A stretch of DNA of 28,125 nt from contig JANSLP010000387.1 of the NCBI GenBank assembly GCA_029298735.1, positions 1 to 28,125 of the forward strand, written 5' to 3'. The position numbers were made by a program, and so were the translations under genes. The notes below the pieces were generated by a model that was not told the DNA's origin, searched no databases, and saw only the letters and a program-made list of their open reading frames with translations. Position 1 is the first letter of the stretch. Each line of letters opens with the position of its first letter. Origin of the DNA: Ophiostoma sp. CBS 140.51 (lineage: Eukaryota > Ascomycota > Sordariomycetes > Ophiostomatales > Ophiostomataceae). Positions 1 through 10,958 of the stretch are shown piece by piece.

Positions 1-320
1 AAGTCGCGTCCAGTTGTGTCCTAAGACCTCAATTGAGTTGAATCGAGCCAGCATCTTTTACTAACAACGTCTCCAGCTTCCCCGGGCATCGTCCGTGGCC
101 ATTCGTATCCCCATTAAAAAGTATTATATAATTCATCATAAAAGAAAAGAAAGGAAGAGAAAAGAGAAGAGACGCCTAAAGATCCGCTGACTTTTTGTTT
201 CAAACTTTTTATGTTTTGTTTCCCAAGAATATACCCGCTGTCATAAGTCCAATAAAGAGAAAAAGAAGAAGAGAAAGAGTTTAGAAGAGAAGAGAAAAAT
301 GGCATGAAAAAATCAAATCA
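1..320. other. Intergenic left edge, 3' flank of phosphatase gene
   Basis: No gene is supported here. The stretch lies downstream of the minus-strand phosphatase gene and probably carries its 3' untranslated region. It contains two purine-rich runs on the plus strand (about 138-175 and 253-300), which would be pyrimidine-rich in that transcript. The short open frame at 114-305 is low-complexity Ser/Phe/Leu sequence with no recognisable domain. Confidence 0.5.
138..300. repeat. Polypurine (GA/GAAA-rich) low-complexity tracts
   Basis: Two runs made almost only of A and G (about 138-175 and 253-300) flank a mixed segment just beyond the stop codon of the phosphatase gene. They look like simple-sequence low complexity rather than a transposon. 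A similar GAAA run occurs at about 3737-3761. Confidence 0.5.
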
Positions 321-2857
321 TTAAATCGGAGGCTCCGTCACGGTCCATCGCCGCTTGGAGCCTGCATTCTCGTGGGGCAGCTCATCACTGCTGATCGAGA
401 CGACACGAGGGTTGATCCACAGGCCAGGGCTCGCCGGGCTGGCTGATCTGGCCGTGGTCGAAGTTGTAGAAGGAGTAGATGTGTTGGTTGAGGCTCGCTC
501 GGCTCCATACGTGGAAGAAGGGGCAGAGGTCGGGCCTCTCGTATCCAGCGGGGGAAGAGCGGAAGTCATTGCCGAGTAGTCATCTTTGAGGATGTCACCG
601 GTACTCTCACTATGGTCGTCGTGGTCCCCGTCGGCCGAGTGTGCAATCGAGAGTGAAGACGGGTAGATAGGATTGGATGTGCCGCGGATCGACGGCGCCT
701 TCTTCTTCTTCTCCTCCGGCTGCGGTGGCGACTTGGGGCTTTCCGGGCCGAAGCTGAGCAGAATTTCCATATCGTCGTCATCCTTGGAGTCACCATCGTC
801 AGTCAGTGCAAAGTTGTCCTCGTCGGGGTCCTTGGAGCTGACGGGTGACCAAAGGCCAATAGATCCAGGACGCGAGTGGCCGAGCCGGCTGGTGGAGATC
901 GACGGCGGCGAAAACGTCAAGACTCCGCTGCCAATCGTAATTCCGTTGGATCCGCGTCCGTTACTGCTGCTCGACCCAGTGCCGCTTCCCCCCGTGTTCT
1001 TCGAGAGGAGAGGCGGCCGCGACGAAGCGCCAGATGGGCGCCGAGTCGAGAGATCGGCACCTCCGTGGAAAGATCCAGCAGACGAGCTTCTCTGACCGAC
1101 AACACCGCTCTCGAAAAGGTTGAAGTTGCCCGGCGTGCCAGACAGTGAGTTGGAGTGGCGACCGCGTGTACCGCCCATCACGGAGGCCATACTTCCGCCA
1201 CCGCGTGGTGTTGTGGGGGTAGTTGGTATAGACCGGAGGTGGTCCGAGTTAGCAAGCAGTTTCATCTCAAAGTACTTGCTGAGCGGCACGATACCGCCTG
1301 GGTGGCCGCTGTGAACAGCCCCTGACCATTTTGACAAGTCCTTGTGCGAGTCTTCGTCGTCGGAGAGGCAGGTCAGGGAATCCATGCCGTGCCGTCTGAC
1401 AGCAACAGACAATGAGGCTAGGCCAACGTCCATGAGAACAGGCTGCTGGGTAATGGCTCCAATAAGGGCATTGCAGCCAGCGCCGTGCGACACCAGCACG
1501 ACCACCGTCTCCTCGATGCAGTCCTCGTCAACAACATCGCTATCACCGTCATCGTCGTCAATAGCACACTCCTCATCATCTATAGTGCTCCCTCTGGAGT
1601 TGGTCTTGGAGTGGCCAGTCTTGAACTGGACGGTCTTGGTAACCATCTCGGCCGGTGCGTCGCTCGTCGTGTACCAGTCGATCATCTTCTGCAGGCCCTT
1701 TCGGAAGCGGCGGTGCATGGCCGTCCATTCTTCGCCAAACTCGCCACCATCGCCCCAGTCGTAAGGTGCCCGCATAGAGTCCCACTGGTAGTCAAGGTCG
1801 ACGCAGGCGTCCCGCGCATGCGCAACATAACCTGTGGGCGTTGGCGCCCGAGACGACATGGCAAACTGGGGTACAGGCGCAACGTACCCAGCAAGGCTAG
1901 GACGGTGCATGCCGGAGCTGGAATCCCATTTCGGGGTCTGAAGACTGCCGTTGCTGCTCATAGGACGACCATCTGCCCCGCTGTTACCGAATAGTCCGGT
2001 AGGTGTCATAGGCGGGATAGGCTGAGAACCAGACTTAGGAAGATCCTCCTCGTCTGTCGGGCGCGAAGACCATGTGTTAGATCGTGATGCGCCCCAGAGA
2101 TGGCTGGTCGAGTGGGAGTGAGCGTGTGCCGCCTGATGGTGTGTTGTATGAGAAAAGTTCGAGTAGTCTTCCCGTCGGAGAAGCTCGGCTTTTGCACTTG
2201 CTACCATCAGTACTGAACTGGGCGGAGGCGTGATGAGCTCAAAGTAGCCCGGCGACAGCCATTCGCCCAGGAAAGCATCGAGCCGCATGACAGATTTGTT
2301 GAGTCTGGGCGCAATGTTTTTCGGCGCAGCGTCGAAATACCCAGGGTTGCTGGTGGGATTTGAGGTAGGGCCATTTGAGGCAGGCGTCCGTACGCGCAAT
2401 GGCGGCAGCGGCTCAAAGGTTCGGGGGTGTTCGAGGGGGAGAGAGTCGGAGGCAATGCCGGAGCTGATGGCAATAGACGTCTGTATGCATCGGAGGAAAG
2501 GCGAGCTGTGAATAACAATCTTGTACTTCCGCTTCTTCGGCGGCTGCTTTCCGTTTAAGTCATCGGAGGAAGGCGCGTGTTCGGGAGGTGTACTCTCGCG
2601 CAGGATGTCGGCAATACGCTGCCCAAGGGCTCGGGACTGCGACCAGCCGCCGTACGTCAGCGGGGGGTCGTACGGCGTAGGCGACGACAAGTGCCATAGC
2701 TTGTCAGCAGCATCGAGGCGGTTTCCATGTCTGTGAGGGACGTGTGAGTGAGTGGCTACATGAAATATATGCAGAAAGAGAGGCTGCAGTCGGCACAATG
2801 TCTGCGACGGCACAGCACTAACCTAACAATGAAAATGTATGCCGGGGGGCGCCCCAT
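321..2857 (-). CDS. Histidine phosphatase (phosphoglycerate-mutase-like) superfamily protein
   Basis: Two exons, 2857-2823 and 2730-321, joined across a 92 bp intron (2822-2731, GT..AG), give 814 residues. The 35 bp first exon encodes MGRPPAYIFIV plus two bases of the next codon. Splicing rebuilds the catalytic RHGNR motif (Arg12-His13-Gly14), which an unspliced start would lose. Other family landmarks are SSPFLRC near residue 92 (phosphate-binding Arg) and the second-half motif VSHGAG with His427. These place it in branch 1 of the histidine phosphatase superfamily, acting through a phospho-His intermediate. The substrate is not evident. It is much longer than a typical 200-300 residue domain: a Ser/His/Pro-rich insert separates the conserved blocks (about residues 205-320), and a disordered Ser/Gly/Asp-rich tail of more than 300 residues follows the catalytic part. 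The family call is firm; enzymatic activity is inferred from retained residues. Confidence 0.87.
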
Positions 2858-4993
2858 GGCAAGAGTGCCCACGGAGGGGAACCGAGCAGTTAATAGTGAT
2901 GCAGTCGATCAGATGGGGTTCAGGAGAAGCGGATCTCGTGAGATGCAGTCAAAGCTCTCTTGCAGCTGGAATATTTCGTTAGGTCTGAGTTGTTGATACG
3001 TATACGGACGAGATAGCGAGAAAGAAATATAAATGGGATGAAAGGCAGAAAGCGAGCTCAAAGCTGGAGCAAAACGAAAGGATCCAGAGGCAACAGGCAG
3101 GCAAGAGCAAGCAAGTAAGCTTGGGCCAGCTTATGGAATGACAGCTCTGAAAGTGGCGTGGCAGTCGGGAGAGGTGTTGAATTGGCGAGGGACGCAAAGG
3201 GCAAGACCAGGCAAATTCGTTGAGTGTTGGGACATAGATACAAGGGCAGGGAAGATGTAGAAAGGCCAAAATGTAGAAAGGCCAAAACAACTTGTTGTCG
3301 TGATCGAAATATTTCATTCGTACCTTAGCAAGACATCCAGTTTCAACGCCACTGTCGCACAAGACAGATGCACTGTTGCAGATGTTTTGCAGAAAGAGAC
3401 GATAGTAGCGAGTAGTCGACAGCGAAATAGGGAAGATAGGAGGGACCGTTTGTTGCGTAGGTGGAAGCGAGTCGTCGACGTTGAGAAATAAAGAGAAGAA
3501 GAAGTTGGATTTTCGAGAGGCGAAATATGAAAATGCTCGTGGGAAGTAAAAGCTCGCTCCTGCCTTCTCTGCTTTGAGCAGACAAAGAGCGATCAGCGTA
3601 CCAGAAGGTGGGCGAAACGGGCGGAAAGGCGGCGCCTTGGCTGTCCGGCGGCCGTCAAACTCAACTTTAGATGATGCAGGCGCTGGAATCTAGGTAGACG
3701 TGGGGTGGAGTGTGGAGCAAACCGTTAACTTTTTCGAAAGAAAGAAAAGAAAAGAAAGAGACAGCTCGTACAGCGGCGACAGCGGCGATGACGATTCTTG
3801 AGCAATTTCCCTCTTCATCACATGTGATAATAATAGGCTTGGGAGGGCGCAAGCGCAGGTGCAGAAGGCGGAAGGAACAATGCGCCGCGAGCGATAAGTG
3901 AGGAAAGTCACGACCTAATTAGTCTAACCAAATGCACTGTCTTGCCTCGTCCCTGGGCCTGGCCGCGCCCGTTAAGCGGTTGGTTGCGCGGTCTGACTGG
4001 CTGCTAAAAGTAGTTGCGTGAAGGCTCTTTCCTTTTGTTCTACTTTCCCTTTTAAAACCCCCGTACTAAAAAACTTTCTTTCACAGGAAGGCATATCACT
4101 CGCACTTTCTTTTCCTGTCACTTGAGGTTCAAAGTTTCTCTCATTCTTCCTTCCCTGCATTTTTAGTTATGAATAGCAATAGCGAATACCAGGCAGGCAC
4201 GACCGAAGTTGCAGAAACCCCGCAGTTGCCTTGCCTGGTCCCGCGTAAGCTTCACTGCAGAGCCATGCCGATATTGGTTTTGCAAAAGACTTTGCGGTGT
4301 TTCAAGGATGGGGGAAACGGCAGAATGATCGGATTCCTGGCTGCAGCTGGCCCCTGCTCCGCAATGTTGACCATGTAACCGCTGTAGCCCGAGGCGCCCG
4401 TAGGAGGCTCAGAAGAGGGGCCGCCGCAGGCGCTATTCTGCAGGTTTTGAGTCACTGGAAATGGGATGGCTCGCTCCTTCCTCGTTCCTTTTCACAGGAA
4501 ACAGCGCTGCGAACGGAGTAAAAACACGAACTAGCCGCTAGAACAATCACAGCTGCTAGATTCTGCGCAACAAACTGTTCATGGTTGTTTCCTGGCATGC
4601 ATTGAAGAAAATCCACTTTTAATGCCACCGTAGGGAAGTCGCGCTCGAGCCACGCCAGTGGGGGTCTAGGCTTGGTCGCGTCTTGGATTTTGTAGTATTA
4701 TGTAAGCTAGGTAAGGCACCAAGCTAGGAGACATTGCCAAAGTACCTTTGCCCCCTGGAAATAGCATCAATGCCAGTTGTCTCATGCTTTGAAATCTAAT
4801 AGCCACGCCCTATTGCATACATCACAACCGCCCATCACGGCCAGCACAGGGGAATTTTTGCATCGACGACGCGACATACTATCCTGTCTTTCTTCACGAC
4901 TATATCTCTCGTTTGCGATCATCTCCTCCCATTGCCGATCAACGTACAACTCCTCGACATCCTTCATTACTAGCGACCAACCCCTAAATCGTC
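2858..4993. other. Long divergent intergenic region (phosphatase / GPI8)
   Basis: About 2.1 kb separates the two divergent start codons. I find no conserved protein, tRNA or rRNA here; the open frames are short and low in complexity. It presumably holds both promoters and 5' UTRs. It includes a GAAA-rich microsatellite near 3737-3761, a CGATAAG GATA-type site near 3890, and a splice-acceptor-like stretch near 4060-4086 (TACTAA followed by a pyrimidine tract and CAG) that could belong to a 5' UTR intron but has no convincing donor. Confidence 0.5.
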
Positions 4994-6217
4994 ATGAAGC
5001 TCTCAAGCTGGCTGTCGGCCGTGCCGGCATTGCTGGCCGCCTTTGCAGCATCGCCCGTCGCTGCCGAGCATACTAGCAACTGGGCCGTGCTCGTGTGCAC
5101 GTCGCGGTTCTGGTTCAACTACCGCCACCTGGCCAATGTGCTCTCCGTCTACCGTACCGTCAAGCGGTTGGGCATTCCCGACTCCCAGATCATCCTGATG
5201 CTGCCCGACGACATGGCCTGCAACCCGCGCAACGCGTTCCCGGGCACCGTCTATTCCAATGCCGACCGCGCCGTCGACTTGTACGGCGATAACATTGAGG
5301 TCGACTACCGCGGCTACGAGGTCACGGTCCAGAACTTCATCCGCCTCCTGACGGACCGCGTCGGCGACGAGATGCCCCGCAGCAAGCGTCTTTTGACCGA
5401 CGACCGCAGCAATGTGCTGGTATACATGACGGGCCACGGCGGCAACGAGTTCCTCAAATTCCAGGACGCCGAGGAGATTGGCGCGCTCGATCTGGCAGAC
5501 GCTTTTGAGCAGATGTGGGAGAAGAAGCGGTACCACGAGATCCTGTTCATGATCGACACATGCCAAGCCAACACCATGTACAGCCGCCTGTACTCGCCCA
5601 ACATTATCGCTACTGGCTCCTCGGAGCTCGACCAGTCCTCCTACTCGCACCATGCCGACAACGACGTCGGCGTCGCCGTCATCGATCGCTACACCTACTA
5701 CAACCTGGAGTTCCTCGAGAACGAGGTCCGCGACCTTAGCAGCAAGAAGACGGTTGGCGACCTGTTTGACTCGTACGACTACGAGAAGATCCACTCGCAC
5801 GCGGGTGTTCGTTACGATCTGTTCCGCGGCGGTGCCCCTGAGGCGCGCAGCCGGTTGGTCACCGACTTCTTCGGCAACGTCCAGAACGTTGAGGTGGACG
5901 GCAGTGTTCCGGGTAGCGGCAGTGGAAACTCTACGCTCGACGAGGATCTGTTGGCACTGAGCAAGACAATCACCGAGCTTCACAAGCGGGCCAAGGAACA
6001 GGAGAGCGAGGAAGAGGCCGCTGCCGCCAAGGCCTCGTCCGGCAATGCGTCGTCCGCGAAGCAGCAGTCGGCCGGCCGTGGCCCTATTGTTAGCCACAAG
6101 ATCCAGTCGGCCAAGCCACTGACTGATGACAACTGGTGGACTAAGAAGGTCGTCGGTGCGACGACGCTCGCAGGCTGTGCTCTGCTCTGGGGTCTCAGCT
6201 CGTACATGGAGGCATGA
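4994..6217 (+). CDS. GPI8: GPI-anchor transamidase catalytic subunit Gpi8
   Basis: A single uninterrupted exon of 407 residues, usual length for Gpi8/PIG-K. Gpi8 is the C13 (legumain-like, caspase-fold) cysteine peptidase of the ER-membrane GPI transamidase. It cleaves the C-terminal signal of proproteins and hands them to GPI. Visible features are an N-terminal signal peptide (residues 1-24, ending SPVAA), the start of the mature domain at SNWAVLVCTSRFWFNYRH, the catalytic His148 in MTGHGG and Cys190 in MIDTCQA, and the conserved TGSSELDQSSYSHH block. A Ser/Glu/Ala-rich linker follows at about 305-365. The C-terminal hydrophobic segment (about 386-404, after NWWTKK) anchors it in the ER membrane. 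The next gene is in the same direction after 567 bp but is functionally unrelated. No lesion is seen. Confidence 0.97.
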   Translation: MKLSSWLSAVPALLAAFAASPVAAEHTSNWAVLVCTSRFWFNYRHLANVLSVYRTVKRLGIPDSQIILMLPDDMACNPRNAFPGTVYSNADRAVDLYGDNIEVDYRGYEVTVQNFIRLLTDRVGDEMPRSKRLLTDDRSNVLVYMTGHGGNEFLKFQDAEEIGALDLADAFEQMWEKKRYHEILFMIDTCQANTMYSRLYSPNIIATGSSELDQSSYSHHADNDVGVAVIDRYTYYNLEFLENEVRDLSSKKTVGDLFDSYDYEKIHSHAGVRYDLFRGGAPEARSRLVTDFFGNVQNVEVDGSVPGSGSGNSTLDEDLLALSKTITELHKRAKEQESEEEAAAAKASSGNASSAKQQSAGRGPIVSHKIQSAKPLTDDNWWTKKVVGATTLAGCALLWGLSSYMEA

Positions 6218-6784
6218 TCTGTTTCTTCTGTCCTCTTGTAAAATAATATTGTTTCTTCTTCTCTTGTCTTTGCCCTTTATGTCTTTTGTATAGCCACCTT
6301 TTTATCTAGAGCGTTTTCATTTCTTTTGGCAATTTTCATGATTTTTTTATTTCCAATTGGCGCAAATACAGCCTTATGATAGAACAACTACAATTGATTG
6401 AGCATCAAAACTAAGCCCGCTTATCTTACTGTGTACTGGCCACCATGATGTTTGCTGCACAACTTCTATTTTCTCGAATTAATTTTTATGAAATCAACAT
6501 GAGTCGTTCCTTCCTCACTGGAGGTGAAGGAAACTACTTTGTTTTTCAGGACAGAAGGTGCCAATGACGTTGTTAACCACTGCGGTCCTTTTGTTTCGGT
6601 GAACGTGGTAGCCCTCATGAAGTGTTGCCAAAACGAAGGCGCCCCACTTTATTTCAACAATGCTCATATTCAAAGTTTACAACGCGCTCGACATCAACAT
6701 CATACCGGCTCTCGTGTGGCAATGCAAATGCAGTTCGCCTCTTGCTGATCGAGGACACTTTACTCCACTCTTTACGCACTCAAG
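6218..6784. other. Intergenic, GPI8 3' flank and sfc9 promoter
   Basis: 567 bp between tandem genes. The first part is T-rich and AT-rich and fits a 3' UTR and terminator for GPI8. I recognise no regulatory site or RNA gene in the remainder. Confidence 0.45.
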
Positions 6785-9300
6785 ATGCCTGACTTCGATA
6801 TGGACGCGGCCGGTCCTTCCGTAAGGGTACGAACTTTTGTCCGCAATCTCAATCTCCCAGCTCAACGTCACTCAGAAATACGTCTACTAACACACATATA
6901 GCACCGCCCCAGGCCCCTGGACCTGGTACCGATCGATATGGATGCGGCTCCGTATGTAATGAACGCATTAGACTGGTCGGCAGACGGCGGTCTCGCTGCT
7001 GCAACGGTAGACTCGGTGCACATCTTTACGCCGCAGTTCCAGACCGCAAGCGGGAATACCATGCCGATATTTGACGGCAGGGTCACCGACGGTGGTTCTC
7101 CTCCGGAGGAAGAGATAGATGGCCCAGTAGACAGCCAATTCGCCACAGAGACAGGCGCCCGCAAGCAGTTCGGCGCCTCTTCCCGGCGCATCCTTGTTGG
7201 CTATCCGAGACTGGACCACACCATCAACATGCCTCTGTTCGACGAGTGGCATCTAGACCACCCCACCAACGGAGGTGGCTCCAGCCATGGCCAATGGCAA
7301 GCGGACCACCCGAATATTAGTGCTGGGTCGGGTTCCATCAGCGGCAGTGGCAGCTCGATGAACTCAATCGTTAGCATTGCGTGGTCACCAAGCGGCGTTG
7401 GCCGCAACGAGCGCTGCATCTTGGGCGTGCTGACTGCGTCGGGGATGCTCATCATCTATGGCGAGCCTCTTGACGGTGGCGAGAGCGATGGCACAACGAC
7501 AAACGGCAGCAGAAATAATGTATCTGGGAGCCGCAGTAGCTACGATACGTCCAGATGGGAGGTACTTTTCGCAGTGGGCGAACGCCTGGCAGTCCCCGGA
7601 CAGAAGAAGCCGGGAGAGTGCATTCTGTCCTTCACGTGGTCTGGTGAATGCGAGACACTCGAAGACGATAGGTTACCACCTTCGGAGGGCCAACGCCGGA
7701 CAGAAACCAAGGCACTTCTAGTGTACCAGAATGACAAGAAAGATATCGTCGTGTTGGATGTCGGTCATTCGCGCCACGGTGACGGAAGAACAACATGGAA
7801 AGTCTCAGAGGCACAGCGGATCAAGGAAGCCACTGGTGTGCACACGCTGCCCCCAGGGTTCAGTCTTATGACAGACCCCAACTACGTTCCGCATTTGACA
7901 CCATTTGGGCTCCGGTGCAGCCCGTGGATGGTTGAAAAGGTACCCGTGGGAGATGACCGGCCACCTGAAACCATTCTGACCTGCGTCGTCGGATACACTG
8001 CGTCACATTATGTTGGCTTTCGACGGCTGTCGCTTGTCCTACGCCCCAGCGTGGGCAGCGGAGAACGGACGATTACCCTCGACAAGCACGATACAGCCGG
8101 ATTTTGCACCTTTATGTCTACGAACGCCATACTTCGGTTCGAAGACGGCCTGTGGAGTGTGGATGATGACATGCATACGGGCGTCCCTAAGAAGAGGTCA
8201 AAGTGCAGAGCCGTCGTCGCGACGCCCATGGAAGTTGTGTCATATGAGTTTGAATTCGCTGCACGCGACCCAAATCTTCCAGTACGGGTTTCCGGTGTGC
8301 CAACTGATCATATCTTTGGCACTGAAGGCGAATGTGCGGCAACAAATCCGGCACCGACGCAGTGGCACACGAACCCCATCAGCGGTAAGGCTTCTTTACT
8401 GTAGTTGCTCTTATCTATCTCGGTTACAATACTAACTGATATCCAGGCTTGATTGTCCATCCGCCAGACACGAGAAATGCCGACAATGGGCCATTCTACA
8501 GCTTTGTGCGCAGGGACGCTACGTCCATAGCTACCGACTGGCATGATGCATTCTCTGTAGGCCAGGATCGCCCCGAATGGGTCAATGTCATCGAAAGAAA
8601 GGTCACGCGTCTTGATGGTGAAAGCGCTCCTGACCAGGCGGCAGATGCAGCCGCGCAAAGCCTAGAGACAAATACACTCGCCTCGCAGGACCGGCTGCAT
8701 GTGCGTACCTGGGGGCTGACACAAGCGCCCGGTGGTCTCCCCGGAGCCGGAGGAATCACTGCCGTCCTTATGAACGAGTGCACGATCGGCGATAGGCAAT
8801 CTGGCCGGACCCAGCGTGGCTGCCAAATTCTGTTTGGAGTACAGAGACAACAGCCATCAGACGCTGCTTCGGACACGGAGCCTGCCAACATGTTTGCCAG
8901 CAGATACGAACGTCCTGCTGCGACCACCGAGGCGGCTGTGTGGACATACATGTACGGAGGCGGGCCTGAGGTCGTCCCCAGAACGGTAGCCTCGACTCGT
9001 GAGGGCATCGTCGCGAGTCAAAAATGCAGCATCTGCACATCGTCGATTAAGGAGCGGGATGACATGATGATTTGCACTGACGGACACTCTTTTGACAAGT
9101 GCACGGGCACCGGATTGGCCATTCAGAAGCCGAACGTGGCTCGTGTGTGCGGTGTGTGTGGCCGCAAGACCTTGGTCCCAAGTGCACTGGATGAAATCCT
9201 GACTCTTTCCGGAATCGACGACACGAACAAGGGGGAACTGTATGGGAGACTTCTGGACAAAGTATGCGGCCTCTGCGGAGGCAAGTTTTTTGGCAAATGA
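6785..9300 (+). CDS. sfc9: RNA polymerase III factor TFIIIC 90-kDa-type subunit (Sfc9-like)
   Basis: Three exons (6785-6820, 6902-8384, 8447-9300) encode 790 residues. The introns are 81 and 62 bp, both with TACTAAC-type branch sites, and both join in frame. The first ATG gives a 12-residue exon reading MPDFDMDAAGPS. The N-terminal half starts MNALDWSADGGLAAATVDSVHIF, a WD/beta-propeller-like opening typical of the TFIIIC90 delta domain. The C-terminus is a Cys-rich zinc domain with Cys700, Cys703, Cys716, His720, Cys725, Cys741, Cys744 and a last pair at Cys780/Cys783. This matches the TFIIIC zinc-finger family found in TFIIIC90 and fission yeast Sfc9. TFIIIC binds the A and B boxes of tRNA genes and recruits TFIIIB in the nucleus. 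The middle is variable and low in complexity (Ser/Gly-rich around residues 125-180). Family call is strong from the zinc domain; the equation with Sfc9 is by architecture. Confidence 0.88.
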
Positions 9301-9728
9301 TATCATGAATGGAAGCGAGCGGATTTGGCATTGTACTTTTTCTACTCTTACTTTATCAGAGGGAGTGAGGGAGTGGGCTGGTTTATTTTATTATATTTGT
9401 AGTTCTTTCGTTCGTTCCTTAGTTTAGGGATCCGCGTTCAGGAACGGTGCAGCTCTAAGATGATGGGAAAGGGCCCCTTATTTTAATGTTCTATATACAA
9501 TAGACGCCCTCTTCCCAGTTTGAACTCTAGAGAAGGCAACAAAGAACGGGTAAAGTGAAACAAAAATGATCAAGCATAAAGTACAGCCAAATAAGACTTC
9601 TAGGTAAACCGGAAAACAATTGTAAGAAATGAGTAAAAAATGGAAATGAGAAACCGCTCTTTTTGTAAACCAGTCTCTAACGACTTTTATCAACATCCCT
9701 GCCTCTTGGTAGGCACACACTCTGCTCT
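9301..9728. other. Convergent 3' intergenic region (sfc9 / carnitine carrier)
   Basis: 428 bp between two convergent stop codons. It is AT-rich and should hold both 3' UTRs and polyadenylation signals. The open frame at 9478-9720 on the minus strand is hydrophobic and unrecognisable, and I treat it as noise. Confidence 0.45.
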
Positions 9729-10924
9729 CTAGTTGAACATCTTGTTCATGGCCTGGTGAGCCAGCTCGACACCCAGGAAGGTGGCGGCGTTGGCAGGCAC
9801 GGCACGCGCCAGCGCAGGGCCGATACCAGGGAAGAAGGCCTTGAAGCCACCCTTGCCGTACAGGTCGCGGACGACGGTGCCAATGGTCATGCCAGGCTCG
9901 GAGCTCGTCTGCAGACGGCTCTTGACAGTGTCAACGGGGAAGACGGGGATCCACATGGCCACACCGGCACCAGCACCAGCGACGGTAATGGCCGTCAGAC
10001 TGAGCTGGCCGTTAGGCTTGCCAGTGACGGGGTCCTTGGGGGTGAGCTTCTGCTTGATGTACTCGTAGGCGGCGAAGTAGGCGGCGGAACCGGGACCGTC
10101 ACGGGCAAGGGTGGCGACGCTGCCGCGGAAGACGGAGCGGATACCGCCCTCCTTGTAGAGGTGGCGGACGACGTCGATGGCGCCGTTGTACTGGGGCTTC
10201 TCGCCGGGCTTGAGGACCTTCTGGCCCTGGACCTGGAGGATAACCTTGACGCGCTCAAAGGGGGCGGTGATGGCGGTCATGGGGACGGCGGACAGGAAAC
10301 CGGCGGCGGAGATCTGGCCAATGGTGAGGGAGCCGTCGGGGTTGGGGGTGGAGAACTTGCGGACGACCTGCTTGCCGACATCGTAACCCCAGAAGGAGAC
10401 GGCAACTGGGGGCGTTAGGGATCTGGTAGAAAAGAGAAATGCGAGCGCAGCGAGGACAAAAACTTACACATGGGCGTCACACCAACAAGCGGTGCCGCGA
10501 CACCAGCGTACAGACCACGACGCAGGCCGTCCTTGGCAACACTCTTGCGCACGACATCAATGGCGGACGAGTACACGCCCTTCTCAGCGGTCTGCAGACG
10601 GACCTTGACCAGGTCAAAGGGGTGGCCGACGATGACGGCGCAGATACCACCGAAACCGCCGGCGGCGAACGAGCGCGCCTGGGCGGCCAAGCTTGAGGTG
10701 GCCTCCTTGGGCGAGGGCAGGCTGACGACATCGTCGGCCTTCTTGGCGAGCTCAATGGCATCGGCCTTGAGCTCCTTGATCTCAGCCTTGGCGGCCTCGA
10801 CGATCTTGCTTGTTGTCGTTGCGGGCGCAGCAGCCGGCGCGGGCGTGGGTGGTGCGGGCGCTGCTGGCGGCTCAGCGGGCGCGACCGGAACAGGCGCTGG
10901 TGCGCCGTTGTCGGACGTGGACAT
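9729..10924 (-). CDS. Mitochondrial carnitine/acylcarnitine carrier (AcuH/Crc1 type)
   Basis: Two exons (10924-10468, 10405-9729) joined over a 62 bp intron give 377 residues. The splice rebuilds the block GVTPMFAVSFWGYDVGK. It is an inner-membrane SLC25 carrier with three tandem repeats, each opening with the signature helix motif: HPFDLVKVRLQ (about residue 101), APFERVKVILQ and FPVDTVKSRLQ. The TPMFAV and FWGYDVGK blocks are typical of carnitine/acylcarnitine carriers, which exchange acylcarnitines for free carnitine so that acetyl and acyl units reach the matrix. The ATG at 10924 is chosen because the frame extends upstream only to a TTG; its context is CACC before ATG. Unusual is an N-terminal extension of about 85 residues, Ala/Pro-rich to residue 38 and then an amphipathic Lys/Glu helix. 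A pyrimidine-rich tract lies directly upstream in the transcript. Family certain; substrate inferred from motifs. Confidence 0.9.
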
Positions 10925-10933
10925 GGTGTTTGT

Positions 10934-10958
10934 GAGGGAGAAGGAGGAGGAGGAGGAG
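10934..10958 (-). promoter_or_regulatory. Pyrimidine-rich tract in carrier leader
   Basis: On the plus strand this is an unbroken purine run with (GGA)n repeats, so the transcript of the carrier gene reads as a CT-rich tract ending about 10 bp before its ATG. CT-rich stretches just upstream of start codons or at transcription starts are common in well-expressed fungal genes. The role here is inference. Confidence 0.4.

Noticed and set aside
4060..4090. Splice-acceptor-like sequence (TACTAA, pyrimidines, CAG)
   Set aside because: No convincing donor or coding exon can be paired with it; at most a 5' UTR intron end.
5003..6097. 364-codon open frame on the minus strand opposite GPI8
   Set aside because: It mirrors the GPI8 codons; its Val/Leu/Ala-rich translation has no domain, and GPI8 on the other strand is unambiguous.
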